Numbered from the stretch's first letter, positions 1 to 10,723 are shown. The stretch is DNA of 29,457 nucleotides from Purshia tridentata (GCA_003254885.1 QANT01001187.1:1-29457), one strand, 5' to 3'. The notes: a model not told the origin generated them from the sequence alone. Made by a program: numbers and translations.

Positions 1-480
1 TAAATGCAAAGCATAGAGTTACCTTCGGAGTGTCAAGCGCAATAACTACGATCTGAGTTTGCGTTCGGCTCGGAATTGGATGAGTGGAGGTTGATCATTC
101 CGATCCGAATGGGGCTCCCAGTGGTGNGCGAGGAAATTTAGTACATCCAGGAAGTGTTCGGATCGGAGGGCAAATGAATCCGATCCGAACAAGTAGATAG
201 AAGAACTAACGAGTAGGTATTTTGACGAAGGAAGACAGTTAACCTTACTCCGATCCGAGCTCAGCATCCGATCCGAGTTACCAGTGAATTTTTGCAGACC
301 TTGCTTCTGACTATTAGTCGATATGACTGTTCGGCTCGGATCCGACAGTAAGATCCGATCCGACGGAGTTGCATAGATGGACCACCGACCAAGGGTAGCA
401 CGGAAGCCGAATCCGAGATCCCACGTGGCCAACTACATTGACCGTTGACTTGAGTGGGGGTATTATACCCAAACAACACC
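1..480. repeat. GATCCGA/TCGGATC-rich repetitive block
   Basis: The hexamer core ATCCGA or its complement recurs about eight times between 101 and 415, often as the doubled form GATCCGATCCGA (for example near 101, 156, 180, 251, 266, 337 and 352). A minus-strand open frame covers much of it, but it contains the unresolved base at 127 and its product is just translated repeat (recurrent S-D-R), so I do not call a gene. It may be the edge of a retroelement that continues left of the window. I do not recognise the family. Confidence 0.5.
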
Positions 481-758
481 TATCAGTAGAATCTAAATCT
501 TTAATATATATTTTCCATCCTATATAGAAGCTCAGTTGCCACCTATGATTTTCGGCCCTTCTTTAGCCTGAGCCAAGAAAATTTCTCCCATCACATATGT
601 CTAATAATATTTACAATTGATAAAGGAATAAACTCACACCTTCAGAAATTCAGAAAATATACGAACTGAATGTTGGGTCTCACATTAGAGGTGAAACTGA
701 ATAGTGGGTTTCATAAGAAACCACAATCCAGTGGTGGGTTTCATAAGATAACACAAAT
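481..758. other. AT-rich spacer with a short direct repeat
   Basis: No gene is visible. GTGGGTTTCATAAGA occurs twice, near 704 and 734, about 30 bases apart, followed by AACCAC and TAACAC. No other structure was recognised. Confidence 0.4.
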
Positions 759-774
759 TTGAGTGTCGGATTAG

Positions 775-821
775 TGGCGGACCCCATCTATCCGCCAGAA
801 ATAGCGGCGGATGGATCCGCC
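775..821. repeat. Two adjacent GGCGGAT/ATCCGCC inverted repeats
   Basis: TGGCGGA (775-781) pairs with TCCGCCA (791-797), and GGCGGAT (806-812) pairs with ATCCGCC (815-821) across a two-base loop. Related GCGGATT motifs recur at 4106 and 4214, on the other side of the transposase gene. Short GC-rich repeats in both orientations are typical of CACTA (En/Spm) subterminal regions, which fits the gene between them. I could not find matching CACTA ends, so the assignment is inference. Confidence 0.5.
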
Positions 822-837
822 ATAATGCAAAACCCTA

Positions 838-936
838 AATACTCCGCCTCCTTCTCCTCTCTCCCACTGCATTCTCTTTCTCACAGTCTCCTCTCTCCGT
901 CTCATCCTCTCATTTCCTTCAAGTTTTCCGCACAGG
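838..936 (+). other. Possible untranslated leader exon of the transposase gene
   Basis: A pyrimidine-rich stretch (CTCC/TCTC runs, 845-925) ends in CCGCACAG followed by GTCAGT, a good plant 5' splice site at about 937. The next strong acceptor with a coding exon is at 2025. This pattern fits a 5' UTR exon and long leader intron of the downstream En/Spm-type gene. No promoter element is distinct and no transcript evidence is available. Confidence 0.3.
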
Positions 937-1067
937 TCAGTGGCTTGGTTGTTTTATTTTTTATGTTTGATTATGGGGTGGGATGGAGATGGGTTTGGGT
1001 GGGTGGCGGAGGGAATTTTTCTGGTTAGGATTGGCTGGGACTTGGGTTGTGACTGAATTTTTGTTAT

Positions 1068-1068
<1 letters not shown>

Positions 1069-1118
<50 letters not shown>
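1069..1118. repeat. (CT)25 microsatellite
   Basis: An uninterrupted CT dinucleotide run of about 50 bases, followed by CTGT variants to 1130. Open frames on both strands here (Leu-Ser or Arg-Glu repeats) are only the microsatellite translated. Confidence 0.97.
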
Positions 1119-1122
<4 letters not shown>

Positions 1123-1159
1123 GTCTCTGTGCAGGCATACTTGGATCGACTGCATGGGG

Positions 1160-2025
1160 GTCTAGTTGGGGTGGAATGAAATCTGATTTAGTTAGTTAAT
1201 AATGTATTTTGTATAGTTGGTTGTAGCATTGATATGCATTGGTTGAGATTTGGATCCCTTGTTGTGAGCTTCTGGATAACTAGCCTTTGGCTAAGATGTA
1301 TTTTGTTAGTTTTGTATGTGTGTATTTTGTATGTATTTATTAGTTAAATTTATATTTAATTTGTGATAAATTAACATTTGTTTTTGCTTATGACCATTAT
1401 CACCATCATGAATGGGTGATAAATGGCAACTGATGGAATAAAAGTGACATGTGTCATCAATCCATGATTATGATAATCCTTATCACCATCTGTTTGTGGT
1501 GAGTAAAAAAGGACAATATATCTTTAATTTTTAATTAAAGTTAATTTTTAAATTAAGATAGTTACTTTGTAAATTAATTTAGTTAATTTGTAAATTAAAC
1601 TAAATTAATTTAACTTAAGATAAAAATGTGTGTTAAATAAATATTTAAATTGAAAGAAATAAAAATTAATGGTACGACACCTTATTCATATATTATATAT
1701 TGAGATAGAAAATAATGTTATATATTTTATAAAATTTGGATAGGAGAAATATGGTATATGTTGGTTATAAATATGTAAAAGCTTATAACTTGATCTTTTT
1801 TTTGTTTAGTATGCACGTTTGGAATGATTTATATGAATGTTATCCGTATAATTTCATATATGCATGTTAATTTTAGGTCATGTGGTTTTACCTTTCAAGG
1901 GCTTTTCATGTTAAAATAAATTTCTGTGTTGACATGTTCACACATGCATGCTAATCATATAAACATTAAATAATTTATATGGACTACACATTTGTTACAT
2001 TATGCATTGGATATTCGTTTATTAG
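1160..2025. other. AT-rich region, probably intronic or upstream
   Basis: No gene is seen. The stretch is rich in TTAATTTAAATTAA-type sequence (1525-1620), and TATCACCAT occurs twice (about 1398 and 1479). It ends in the acceptor TTCGTTTATTAG just before the first coding exon, so it may be a leader intron. Confidence 0.35.
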
Positions 2026-3899
2026 ATGAGTAGCTCGGAGGAAAATATGGCCCAACACTTGGGAGAAGTTGGTCACAATGTGCAAGGTACTTTACTTGTA
2101 TTTAACTTATTATTATTTATTTTATTAATGTACCCACATATATATATATATACATTTTTTTATAATCGTATATTTTTACCATGCAGTTCAACCCCTTAGG
2201 AAGGGTCGTGGTCTAGGAAAGAATAATTGGGGTGATACTCCCACTAAAAAAGAATATTGTGCTTTAGATAATAAAGGTAGAATCATTAGCAAAAATTATG
2301 CAAAATTTCCTCATTTCTTGGCCAAATTAGTGAAGGACTTTCCACTCAAAAAGCATTGGAAAGATGTGGATGAACATTTGAAGTTATTGGTGTGGGATCA
2401 TTTATGGATTATTTCTAACCACTATTAATAAATTTCTTAACTTTTAAAGTTTTTTTAAAATATAAATATTAACAATGCTGCACTTACCACATTTTTTTTA
2501 TTATAATTTTATATCATCTTATATGGCAATCTACATGGTATTTATACATTGAATACTAAAAACCCTAAAAATAAGGAAATACCCTGCCAATACAATAATG
2601 ACACGTAAGATAATACAACAAACATGGTATAAAAATATGGTAAAAATAACATTATTCTATAAATATTGATAAGTCTTATTCCATTTTGGGTGCAGAGGAC
2701 TATGATATTAAGCAAGGAAGATCAAGCTAGGATGCCTGTTATTAAAGACACAACTTATAAGTTGATTGAGAAAGCTTGGAGAAACAATAAAACAAAATTG
2801 AAGCGTAATCACTATACACCACATATAGGCACTCATGAGGTGTGTCAAGAGGACTGGCTTGATATGGTAGCCTATTGGGATAACCCAAGAACCCAAGTAA
2901 GACATAATATTACATTGTTAATTTTATAATATAATTATTGCATAATTGACTTAGTATAATTATTGCTTATTTGCATGCTATTTTTTCCTAATTTTGTAGG
3001 AGATTGCAGAAAAGAACAAGAAAAATAGAGAAGCCCAAAAGACGAACCACACAGGTGGATCCCAGAGTTTTTCAGTCAGTCGGCATAAATATGTAAGTAA
3101 ATCAAATTTTATTAAAATCTTGTATAAATTCAAATTTTATAAATGTAGGGTTTTCAATTATTAGAGGAATTAATTATTGTTTTTATGTTTTACATAATAA
3201 GTTTCAAAAGCATGGATGTGAGCCCGACATCATCTCCTTTTTTCAAGAAAAACGTACCAGTAAGGATGAAAAAAGGTCTTGGGTTGATGCAGAATCAGAG
3301 CAACATTTTGTAAGTGTTATTATCTTATGGTTTTTATTTTATCTTTACTTCTTGATTATAAATTTGCTAGTACTAATATATACTTGTTAGGCTGCCATGG
3401 ATGCTCAATTTCAATCAAAGCTAGAATCTGGAGAGGAGGACAACAATGAGTTGCGAGAGCAAGTGTATGTTGCAGAAATGGGTCCTCAGAGAAAGAATAG
3501 AGTTCGACTCTATGGGTTTGGTGTGACACCATCTCAGGTTCCATTTACTATAGTGCACAATGTGGGTCATCATCTCATCGATCGAGCTCAGACTATGCTC
3601 GCTTGGAGTCAGAAAAGCTACAATTGAAGTCCCAAGTGGAGCAACTTGCGACTCAGCAAGCAAGCATTGATAATTTAACGTCGCAGTTGGAGATGTTTAA
3701 ATAGAAACAGGCTGGTCATCACTCGCCGGCCACATCACATAGTTCACAGCAGCAGCCACCATATTCTGGACATGCATCATATCCTCCATATCTGCCTTAT
3801 CATATGCCACCTTATCGACCGGAGTTCACTTCTACATCTACGCAGACTCCATCAGATCATAGAACTTCGCATACACCTTCTAGTTCATATGGACCTTAG
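2026..3899 (+). pseudogene. Plant En/Spm-type (Transposase_24-like) transposon protein, broken
   Basis: Inferred exons are 2026-2086, 2187 to about 2425, 2696-2896, 3000-3092, 3202-3309 and 3391-3899. Junctions are GT..AG and in phase except the donor of exon 2, where no good GT precedes the TAA at 2426. Exon 2 starts with a basic, Gly-rich segment (LRKGRGLGKNNWGDTP). Exons 4-6 carry the family's usual order: a basic Asn/Lys stretch with HTGGS, then EPDIISFFQEKR, KRSWVDAESEQHF and GPQRKNRVRLYGFGVTPS. This is the C-terminal region of Ptta/En/Spm plant transposon proteins (Transposase_24). After VTPSQ the frame shifts (between about 3540 and 3575); the second frame gives a coiled coil (LESEKLQLKSQVEQL), an in-frame TAG at 3702, then a Ser/Pro/Tyr-rich tail ending at TAG 3897. 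Two lesions plus a lost donor make it a pseudogene. I infer that it belongs to a CACTA-like element; its exact role in transposition is not shown. Confidence 0.75.
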
Positions 3900-5880
3900 G
3901 TGTTAAAGTCTTTTATGTATTATGTTTATGGTATTTTTGGAGAAGTTAGCTTATGCTATTGTTATATATATAGCGAATTTGGCCAACACTATTATTATTA
4001 TTACATTTTGGATTATTATTATATTCATTTTCATTATTATATTATGATTGTATATTAATTTTTTAAAAAAATTAAATTTGTAGCAGACAAGTGTAATTAT
4101 TACTGGCGGATTGATAGTTCATTGTCGCATCAACGCCCACTTGTCTGAATAACTTATTTTTTTGCAAAAAACTTGCATTGATCTGCCAAAAATGACTATC
4201 AGCATTTTTTCTAGCGGATTTGGTACTATTGTTGAAACATAAAACCCCTTCTGGATTACCAATTGCAATCTCCTCCACGTTCACTTCACCTGCAAAACAA
4301 ATCGCTTCACCGTTGAATAGTGCACTGGATTAAAGAAAAAACTTGGTTAGCTCATCATAACTCGTATAAGTGAATAAACAATAAACCCAATAAAATCAAT
4401 TAAGAATAACCATTTAATAATTCCCCCAAAATCTAACCACACTAGCATGTATTTGTGCACCACAAACACCAATTACCATAATTCCTAACCTTCATTTCTA
4501 TGGCCGATCTAAATTGGCTAACCCAACCAAATCTCAGTTAATCACTATAACAAAAATGTCCATTTCTGATTGCATGTACAATCTAGGCTAACTACTGTAC
4601 ATTGCCAATAGCACACTCCAAGCTGATTGCCAAGTGCAATGGTCGATCGTACGTTAGGGTTCACTACCACATATACAATAATTGTGAACTCTCGACCTAT
4701 GCCCCTAATAACTCAATCTGGTTCACGTGGCTTAATAATTCACATTTAGCTTACCTAGCCCACAAATCACATCTAGCTACTTAAAAGCCTAATCCACAAT
4801 AATTAACCTCAATAGTTCATATCACAAAACGAATCCCAAAATCAATCTATTATAATCTTGTTAGGTTTTCATACTCACAATAATCTAATTAATTACAGAT
4901 GTACAAAACATAATCAAAACATGCTCAGGATTCCAATCTTATAATTATATCAAATTCTAGCATATAAATTAATAATTAGTAAATAAAATCACAAATTAGA
5001 CAATAAAGGTTCAATAAATAAAAACTACAAATCACTCACTAAAATAACATGACCACAGTACAATCTCACCCATCTAGATTTTGTACATCCTAAATTACCA
5101 CGTGTACCACACCACTTCATCACCAGCATGGGCGCAAGAAAATAATAAAAACAACAATGAATTTGATTAATCAAATCCACTCCTTTGTATGAGATCCTTT
5201 TAAAAAAGAAAGATGATCAATCAAAAATCCATATTGCTGCTGAATTCATTTTAGGGCAAAAAAAAGATTAATCAAAGAAAGATTAATCAAAATGAACAAT
5301 TAATCCAACTTTAGCCGAAACCTCATTTACAAAGAAAAATGATTAACTAAAATGAAGATTTTAAATTGGGTTTGTAGATGAAAAGGTGAGAGAGATCTAA
5401 TGATTAATCAAAGGAAAAGATTCATAAAGGAGAGATTAATAAGGGAAGTTGCATGCATGAGAGAAACGATATTATTGCAAAAAACAAAGTGCACAGCAAG
5501 TGAATGCACATGCATCTGTTGGATCCATGAAGCCATGCAACGATTAAGGTGCCAGATCGTGCCACATGGCGTGATCTAGTATTTTCTTCTTTTTATTTAC
5601 TTTTTTCTTATTTTAAAAAAATTCTACCAACTTAAAAAATTAATTAAAAATAGCTTGGGACTCATAAAAATAACTACAGACTCAAAATAACTAGTGTCTA
5701 GTACTAATTAACTATGAGGTCGAATTACTAATTTATCTTTGGAATAATTTCTAAAAAATTTGGATAATTCTTAGAAAAATAAAATAACGTAAAGAAAATG
5801 AAACCTGGAAAATTCATAAAATAATATGACACTTTCACCGTTAGGTCCGTGGGTAAAAATTCTACCTTTCTAAGCTCTAC
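3900..5880. other. AT-rich non-coding stretch
   Basis: No convincing gene is present. Just after the transposase gene there are GCGGATT motifs (4106 and 4214) like those near 775-821, which may belong to the 3' subterminal part of the same transposon. Around 5185-5420 the motif GATTAATCAAA recurs several times. Short open frames here (for example 4602-4784) have no recognisable domain and the composition of the surrounding DNA. Confidence 0.5.
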
Positions 5881-6111
5881 GGCCCTTGATCAAATCTCAC
5901 TTTCAAATCTTAACCACTCAAGAAGACTTGAAGATTCAACCGTTCAATTCAAGAACAAGTGTTCATTACTCTTAGATCAAAAACAATTTTGCAGATCGAA
6001 GAGATCCTAAAATGGAGATTGTAATCCTAAATCATAAATCCAAATCATTTCTTTTGGACACTATTTCTTGTTATTTTAATTTGCAGGAGATTTTTGTTTA
6101 CAAGTTTGTCA
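5881..6111 (+). repeat. Truncated 5' LTR of the Gypsy-type element
   Basis: From CTTGATCAAATCTCAC (5884) to TTTACAAGTTTGTCA (6111) the sequence follows 10347-10680 closely, including ACTCAAGAAGACTTGAAGA and TTGTTATTTTAATTTGCA. Upstream of 5881 the similarity stops abruptly, so the first 0.65 kb or so of this LTR is missing. It also lacks an 84-bp insertion present in the 3' copy. It ends in CA, as LTRs do. Confidence 0.8.
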
Positions 6112-6128
6112 TGCCCAGTGGGACCAAC
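6111..6128 (+). other. Probable primer-binding site region of the Gypsy-type element
   Basis: ATGCCCAGTGGGACCA directly follows the 5' LTR end, the expected position of a tRNA primer-binding site. A GCCCAGTGGGACC-type sequence in this position is familiar to me from plant Gypsy elements. I cannot say which tRNA would match, and the first bases appear mutated. Confidence 0.45.
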
Positions 6129-6201
6129 TTTGCCTCTCATCTCTTTCTCTAAAACTTAAGATTCAACGTCATTTAAAAAAATAATAATAATAAACGACAA
6201 A

Positions 6202-7500
6202 ATGTCATCTAAGAAGATCCAAGCCACTCTTGTCAACAAGAACAAGAAGGCTACTATTGATTCATCGAGGAATAGCGACTCTAATGGTCCCGTCACCTGA
6301 AGCAAGTTAAAGGCCTTTTCTTTGATTCATCACAATATTTCACGGAAGCCAAATTTGAAGTCATTTAAGGCTTGCCATAAGCATTAACCAGTCATCACCT
6401 TGGCTACATTAGGGGCAAAGAATATGTTTCCAAAAGTACAAAAAAATGTTCATCGAGTTCGACAAACTCGTGCTAGCACAGAAAGTGACTGCCTTGTAAA
6501 ACAGTTTGTTAATCTCTTCGAGGAGCTACGTTTGACTGGTACCTAGATTTAGAATATGAGTCAATTGATAGTTGGGAGCAAAATGAATCACTTATTTAGC
6601 ACTTGCCGCACAGCAAGCATGTTGGAGCTCACAAACACAAAGCAGAAGAAGGACGAGCTAGTTGTTAATTACATCAACCGTTGACGTGCACTAAGTCTCA
6701 ATTGCAAAGATCAACTCTCCAAATTGTCAAGGGTGGAAATGTGTATACAAGGCATGCACTGGGGTTTGTTGTACATCCTCCAAGGGATCAAACCTCGCAT
6801 TTTTGAAGAACTAGCCACTTGAGCTCATGACATGAAGCTGAGCATCGCTAGCCATTGTGAAAGAAATGAATCACTTGGTGACCAGGAAATTGAGGAATCC
6901 ATTTTGATCAATACGGGTACCCTTAAGATCTCACTCTAAAGCAAGAAGAAAGGATTCAAGAAGGCTGAGCCAAGTCTAAGCCAAGAAAAATGGCGACCCA
7001 CTTTGAAAGAAATGGAGAAAAAGAACTATCCTTTTCCAAACTTTGATGTTGCCGACAACCTAAGATACTTGTTCCAAAAAGATGACCAAGCTTCCGGCAT
7101 GCAAAAGCCCTAAAGAGATGAATTGCATCGACAACCCAAAGTATTGCAACTGGTGTAAGCTCAAAGATCCTTCGAGTAAGGTCACACGAAGATGTTCAAA
7201 GTTTAATCCAAAGTCAAAACAACTCAAGTGTTGATGTCCTTGAGATTGATTCATTCGAAAAAGACAATGAAGGATGAATGTTGGCCATTCACACCAATCA
7301 TACTACTGGAGTACTTCCCGAAAAGGTTCTTCAAGAAAGAGCCGAAGAGAATGTCATAATTCAAATTTCATGGGTTGAATGCTTACCACCCCGCTTGAAC
7401 AAAACCAACAAATGCTTCTTACCTGAACGAGCTAGAAACTGCAAAAGGTATCAAACGCTCATCATTCATACGAGTCTAAACCACGAATAGCACCAAATCT
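6202..7500 (+). pseudogene. Degenerate Gypsy-type gag (retrotransposon gag family)
   Basis: The reading starts at ATG 6202 (MSSKKIQATLVNKNKKATID) and is broken by many stops and frameshifts. Recognisable pieces of a widespread plant Gypsy gag-like protein appear in order: KDELVVNYINR followed by a stop (6650-6690), ALSLNCKDQLSKLSRVEMC (about 6691-6750), GMHWGLLYILQGIKPR and FEELAT (6755-6825), then WRPTLKEMEKKNYPFPNFD (6991-7047), then a Cys-containing segment (PKYCNWCKLKD, about 7136-7170) where the family has a zinc-binding-like motif, and finally ISWVEC (7365-7382). In the family this is the structural capsid-like protein that packages element RNA. The frame is far too damaged to be expressed. 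Confidence 0.75.
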
Positions 7501-7968
7501 AATGAAATGCTCCTTGCCTGCACAAGTTTAAGCTTCACAAGGCACTAAAAGTTCCTTTTCTGCACGAGCCAAAACTATCAATGACACTAAATTCAATCAA
7601 ATTGTTCAAAGTATGCATAAGCTTAAAATGCTTACGGCACCAACTCGAACTACGTTATGACTCGATCTCTTCTTTTGGAGAGTACATTGGTAGCTAAGAA
7701 AGTTACTCCCAAGTTCAGTCACATCAAATGATAAATAAAAAAGGAGATTATTCGTAGCTTGAATTTGTTTAACACTAAATTGGAATCCCCACTGACTTCA
7801 TTTAAATTCTATTTGGTCCATTTATTATACATGAAATACATTTTATCGACCTGCTACACTCAATTTATTTGACCCGCTCATTGTCTTGGTGAAATCTCCA
7901 CCAAAAAGGGAAAAAAAAAAAAGTCTGAGGTAATGCTCTTTCAAATCTTCAAGAAGAATTGATCCATA
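7501..7968. other. Non-coding remnant after gag
   Basis: No open frame or domain is recognisable. Retroviral-type protease and polymerase motifs (DSG/DTG, YxDD, HHCC) are not seen here. A short A-run lies near 7911-7922. Confidence 0.4.
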
Positions 7969-8230
7969 CACTTGGGGTTTTCCACCAAGTCAGCCAAGTG
8001 AAGTGTAAAGCCTAAGTGTACAAACACCTACAGAGACAACAATTTGGTATGATCTTATGGTGGAGTAGATCCAAACACTCGGTGTTTTCCACCAAATCAA
8101 TGAAGTGACGTGTAAAGCCCAAGTGTTCAAAGATTGTTAAAAGTGATGGTATGACATAACTCTAAAAAAAAAAATCAATACTTGGAGTTTTCCACCAAGT
8201 TAGCGAAGTGAAGTATAAAGCCCAATCATG
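7969..8230. repeat. Three tandem units of about 105 bp in the Gypsy-type element
   Basis: Units begin at 7969 (CACTTGGGGTTTTCCACCAA), 8076 (CACTCGGTGTTTTCCACCAA) and 8179 (TACTTGGAGTTTTCCACCAA). Each contains a GAAGTG..GTAAAGCC block 30-40 bases later. Spacings are 107 and 103. Tandem arrays between the coding part and the 3' LTR are known in several plant Gypsy lineages. Confidence 0.85.
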
Positions 8231-8299
8231 TGAGAATTTACTCATGGAGGTCAAAATATTTGCTCTTTGTCTGATAGTTTATTCAGCTTACCACGAAAA

Positions 8300-8322
8300 A
8301 AAAGAATATATATATATATATA
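8300..8322. repeat. Short (TA)n run
   Basis: An alternating TATATA stretch of about 20 bases. The short plus-strand frame over it (Ile-Tyr repeats followed by His and Ser-Leu runs) is low-complexity translation, not a supported gene. Confidence 0.7.
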
Positions 8323-8572
8323 TGAAAACGAAAAAGAACATCATCATCACCTTCACTCATTGAGTCTCTCTCTTGCTCGTGCATCCACTGAGAGCACCAG
8401 TTGCTGCCAAGGCTTCACGCAGTGCCTCTTCATCTCCTACAGACATTCTCTCTCTCACTCTACATGACACTAGTGAACCAACTCCCTATAGCGCCTCTTT
8501 TCTCTACGTTTCATTCTGACAACAGTAACGGCGCTCCATTAGCGTTGACCACTTAGCCCCAAAGCTTCCTTT

Positions 8573-8906
8573 CGTGCTTGCAATGCTACCAAATGCACAC
8601 TATCTCGTTGATTTGCAGCAAACTGTACCACCACATCGTTGATTGTACCTCTACAACAACTCAGATTGATGTGCCACATAGTTTGAACCAGAAGCTTCAC
8701 GACATTGCTACCCAAAAAAAAAAAAAAAAGAGAAGAGAAACGTGCTTGCAATGCTACCAAATGCACACTATCTCGCTGATTTGCAGCAAACTGTACCACC
8801 ACATCGTTGACTGTACCTCTAGAACAACTCAGATTGATGTGCCACATAGTTTGAACCAGAAGCTTCACCACATTGCTACCCAAAAAAAAAACAAGAGAAG
8901 AGAAAA
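8573..8906. repeat. 168-bp tandem duplication
   Basis: Copy 1 is 8573-8740 and copy 2 is 8741 to about 8906. Both start CGTGCTTGCAATGCTACCAA and end in a poly-A stretch plus AGAGAAGAGAAA. By eye the two copies differ at about four positions apart from A-run length, so this duplication is much younger than the element around it. Open frames on both strands across it repeat themselves and are not supported as genes. Confidence 0.92.
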
Positions 8907-9660
8907 AAATGCTAGATGGTGTTGGTGTGATCAGTCCTTCGATGCACTATGACAGTGTGATTAGTATGATCCTTATTTGTACTTGGTCCTACTGCCATAT
9001 TTGTAGCTACTCTACTACATGATCCCTGCTAAAGCCAAATAAAAAGACCCACAAAAAAAAGAGCTGAAGCGATTTTTGAAACAGGTTGTCGATGTGCAGA
9101 TGTTTCACTGTCTTCAGTACTAATCCAAGAGAGGTGGCATGCTCATCTCATGCCAAGAGAATCCATTGTTGATGGTTGGCTCAGTGGGTGTTGATCGATG
9201 AGGCTTATTAAGAAGAGAACGACATGCAACTGCATAATGATGTGTCAGGATGAACACATCCTTTGTCCTTTTATGGGGAATTTGTTATTCATAAAGAATT
9301 TTGAGAATGGATGATAGTGAGAATTGTCAAGATGTCAAATATTAAAGATTCTTTACTCAATCACGCATGAAAAAGTTGGATAGAAAGTGGAAGCTTCTTT
9401 ACTCAATGCATTGTGTAAAACGTTGGTACTACCAAAGAGAAAAAAATTAAAAGACTCCTATTTACTATATGAAAATCCATTAAGAATGCAAGTCATGCCT
9501 CAAAAGATTACTGCAAAAAAAAAAAAAAAAAANAAAAAAAAAAAAAAAAAAAGATGTCCAATCCTCCCAAGCAAAGGTCATGCTCACTACCAAAGTATTA
9601 AGAGTGAGTTCAAGTCGCGTCTCCTACACACAACAAGTACGAATCTATGATGCACCTTGA
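8907..9660. other. Non-coding part of the Gypsy-type element
   Basis: No domain is recognisable. A long A-run at about 9514-9551 is interrupted by the unresolved base at 9533, probably a sequencing slippage artefact. The stretch ends in GAAGTGGGGGC (9660-9670), a purine-rich tract in the position of a polypurine tract just before the 3' LTR. Confidence 0.45.
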
Positions 9661-10100
9661 AGTGGGGGCATTTATAGACACCAAATTTTTTGTGAAATAA
9701 AATTGATCAAAATTACAAATTTGATTATTTGACTAGTTAAAGATAATGGTGTAAGTCATGGGTCTCACACAAGTACATGTAGCACGTGACTCATTAACAC
9801 AAAGCAGACCGTCAAAGATGACATACATTGACATCTAAGAAGCCCATCAATCAAATCAAGTCAAAGGCTAAATTAAGGAATAATTTGTCCTTAATTAGTT
9901 AATTGTCTAAATTAATGAATAAATTGTCCTTAATTAGCTAACTATTTAAATTAATGGCATTGATTGGCCAAATCTTCTCACTCAATGACATCCTAAATTA
10001 AATCAAATTAATTAGCTTAATTTAAGCTAAATCAAATTTTAAATTCCACAAATTAAGAGATTTAAAATAAAAAATTCGAAACTAAGAATTTTATTCTCGC

Positions 10101-10110
10101 TTATAAATAC
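10101..10110 (+). promoter_or_regulatory. TATA-like box in the Gypsy LTR
   Basis: TTATAAATAC lies about 430 bases into the LTR and is followed by GGCTCCCAG, the usual layout of a plant LTR promoter before the transcription start. The corresponding part of the 5' LTR is deleted, so the element's own promoter is gone and only this 3' copy remains. Confidence 0.5.
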
Positions 10111-10447
10111 AGGCTCCCAGTTCAGAAAAAGAGGAGAAAATTCTCTGAAACTTTGGAAAAAATAAGACAATCTCTCTAGCCAAAGAAAAGAACACTTAAA
10201 GACTCAAAGTTCTTCATCAAGCTCATCAAGGATTAATAAGCACAATACACACGTATCGATTCTTCCGCCACCAAAGCAGAAGAACCATTTGCACATGACA
10301 CATCTCGTGGTCAAAGGTTGACCAAGATCAAGCCTCGATGGTGCTTGATCAAATCTCACCTTCGGATCTTAAACACTCAAGAAGACTTGAAGATTCAACT
10401 GTTTGATTGAAGAACAAGTGTTTATTATCCTTGGATCAAACACAACT

Positions 10448-10531
10448 AATAATTGGTAATTTGGGTCCTATCAGTGATTAAGGTTTTAATCACATCATTT
10501 AGGTAATTAGTTCACCGATTACCAATTCTCA
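10448..10531. mobile_element. 84-bp fold-back (MITE-like) insertion in the 3' LTR
   Basis: The insert is flanked by the direct repeat ACAACT (10442-10447 and 10532-10537). Near its ends are the inverted repeats AATTGGTAAT (10451-10460) and ATTACCAATT (10518-10527), and in its centre a perfect hairpin GTGATTAA-GGTT-TTAATCAC (10474-10493). The 5' LTR has one uninterrupted site at the same place (ACAATTTTGCAGATCGA, from 5989). Insertion with a six-base target duplication explains all of this. The family is unknown to me. Confidence 0.7.
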
Positions 10532-10723
10532 ACAACTTTAGAGATCGAATCAGAGGGATCTCTTCTTAAAGAGCCCAAAACAGAGATTGTAACCCTCAAT
10601 CATAAATACAAATTATTTATTTTGTACATTATTTGTTGTTATTTTAATTTGCAAAAGATTTTATGTTTACAATTGTTTCAAAAAAATTTGTTTCCCTTTG
10701 CTTTTCTTTTGAACCAAAATCCA

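Larger units (their letters stand above)
5881..10680 (+). mobile_element. Decayed, pol-less Ty3/Gypsy-type LTR element
   Basis: The element is bounded by related terminal sequences: 5881-6111 matches the 3' part of about 9674-10680. Between them are a primer-binding-site-like region, a gag with many stops (6202-7500), two tandem arrays (7969-8230 and 8573-8906) and a purine tract before the 3' LTR. I see no protease, reverse transcriptase, RNase H or integrase in the 2.1 kb after gag, so it is either internally deleted or a naturally non-autonomous derivative. The 5' LTR is truncated, so no target-site duplication can be expected. In the first 100 or so aligned LTR bases I count about 13 mismatches by eye, which indicates an old insertion. 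Confidence 0.75.
9674..10680 (+). repeat. 3' LTR of the Gypsy-type element (about 1.0 kb)
   Basis: It follows the purine tract GTGGGGGC and probably begins at TATAGACACC, where LTRs normally start TG, so the second base may have mutated. It ends TTTACAATTGTTTCA at 10680, matching the end of the 5' copy at 6111. Homology with the truncated 5' LTR runs from 10344 to 10680. The start is uncertain by about 12 bases. It carries a TATA-like box and an 84-bp fold-back insertion. Confidence 0.7.

Noticed and set aside
983..1165. Open frames on both strands across the CT run
   Set aside because: They are the (CT)25 microsatellite translated, without any domain.
4602..4784. Plus-strand 60-codon frame
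   Set aside because: No domain, no gene context, and composition like the surrounding non-coding DNA.
8539..8952. Self-repeating open frames of about 114-124 codons on both strands
   Set aside because: They arise from the 168-bp tandem duplication and contain poly-A-encoded Lys runs; no known domain is present.
9387..9650. Plus-strand frame of 87 codons near a Gypsy element end
   Set aside because: Its middle is the poly-A run with an unresolved base, and the rest matches no family.
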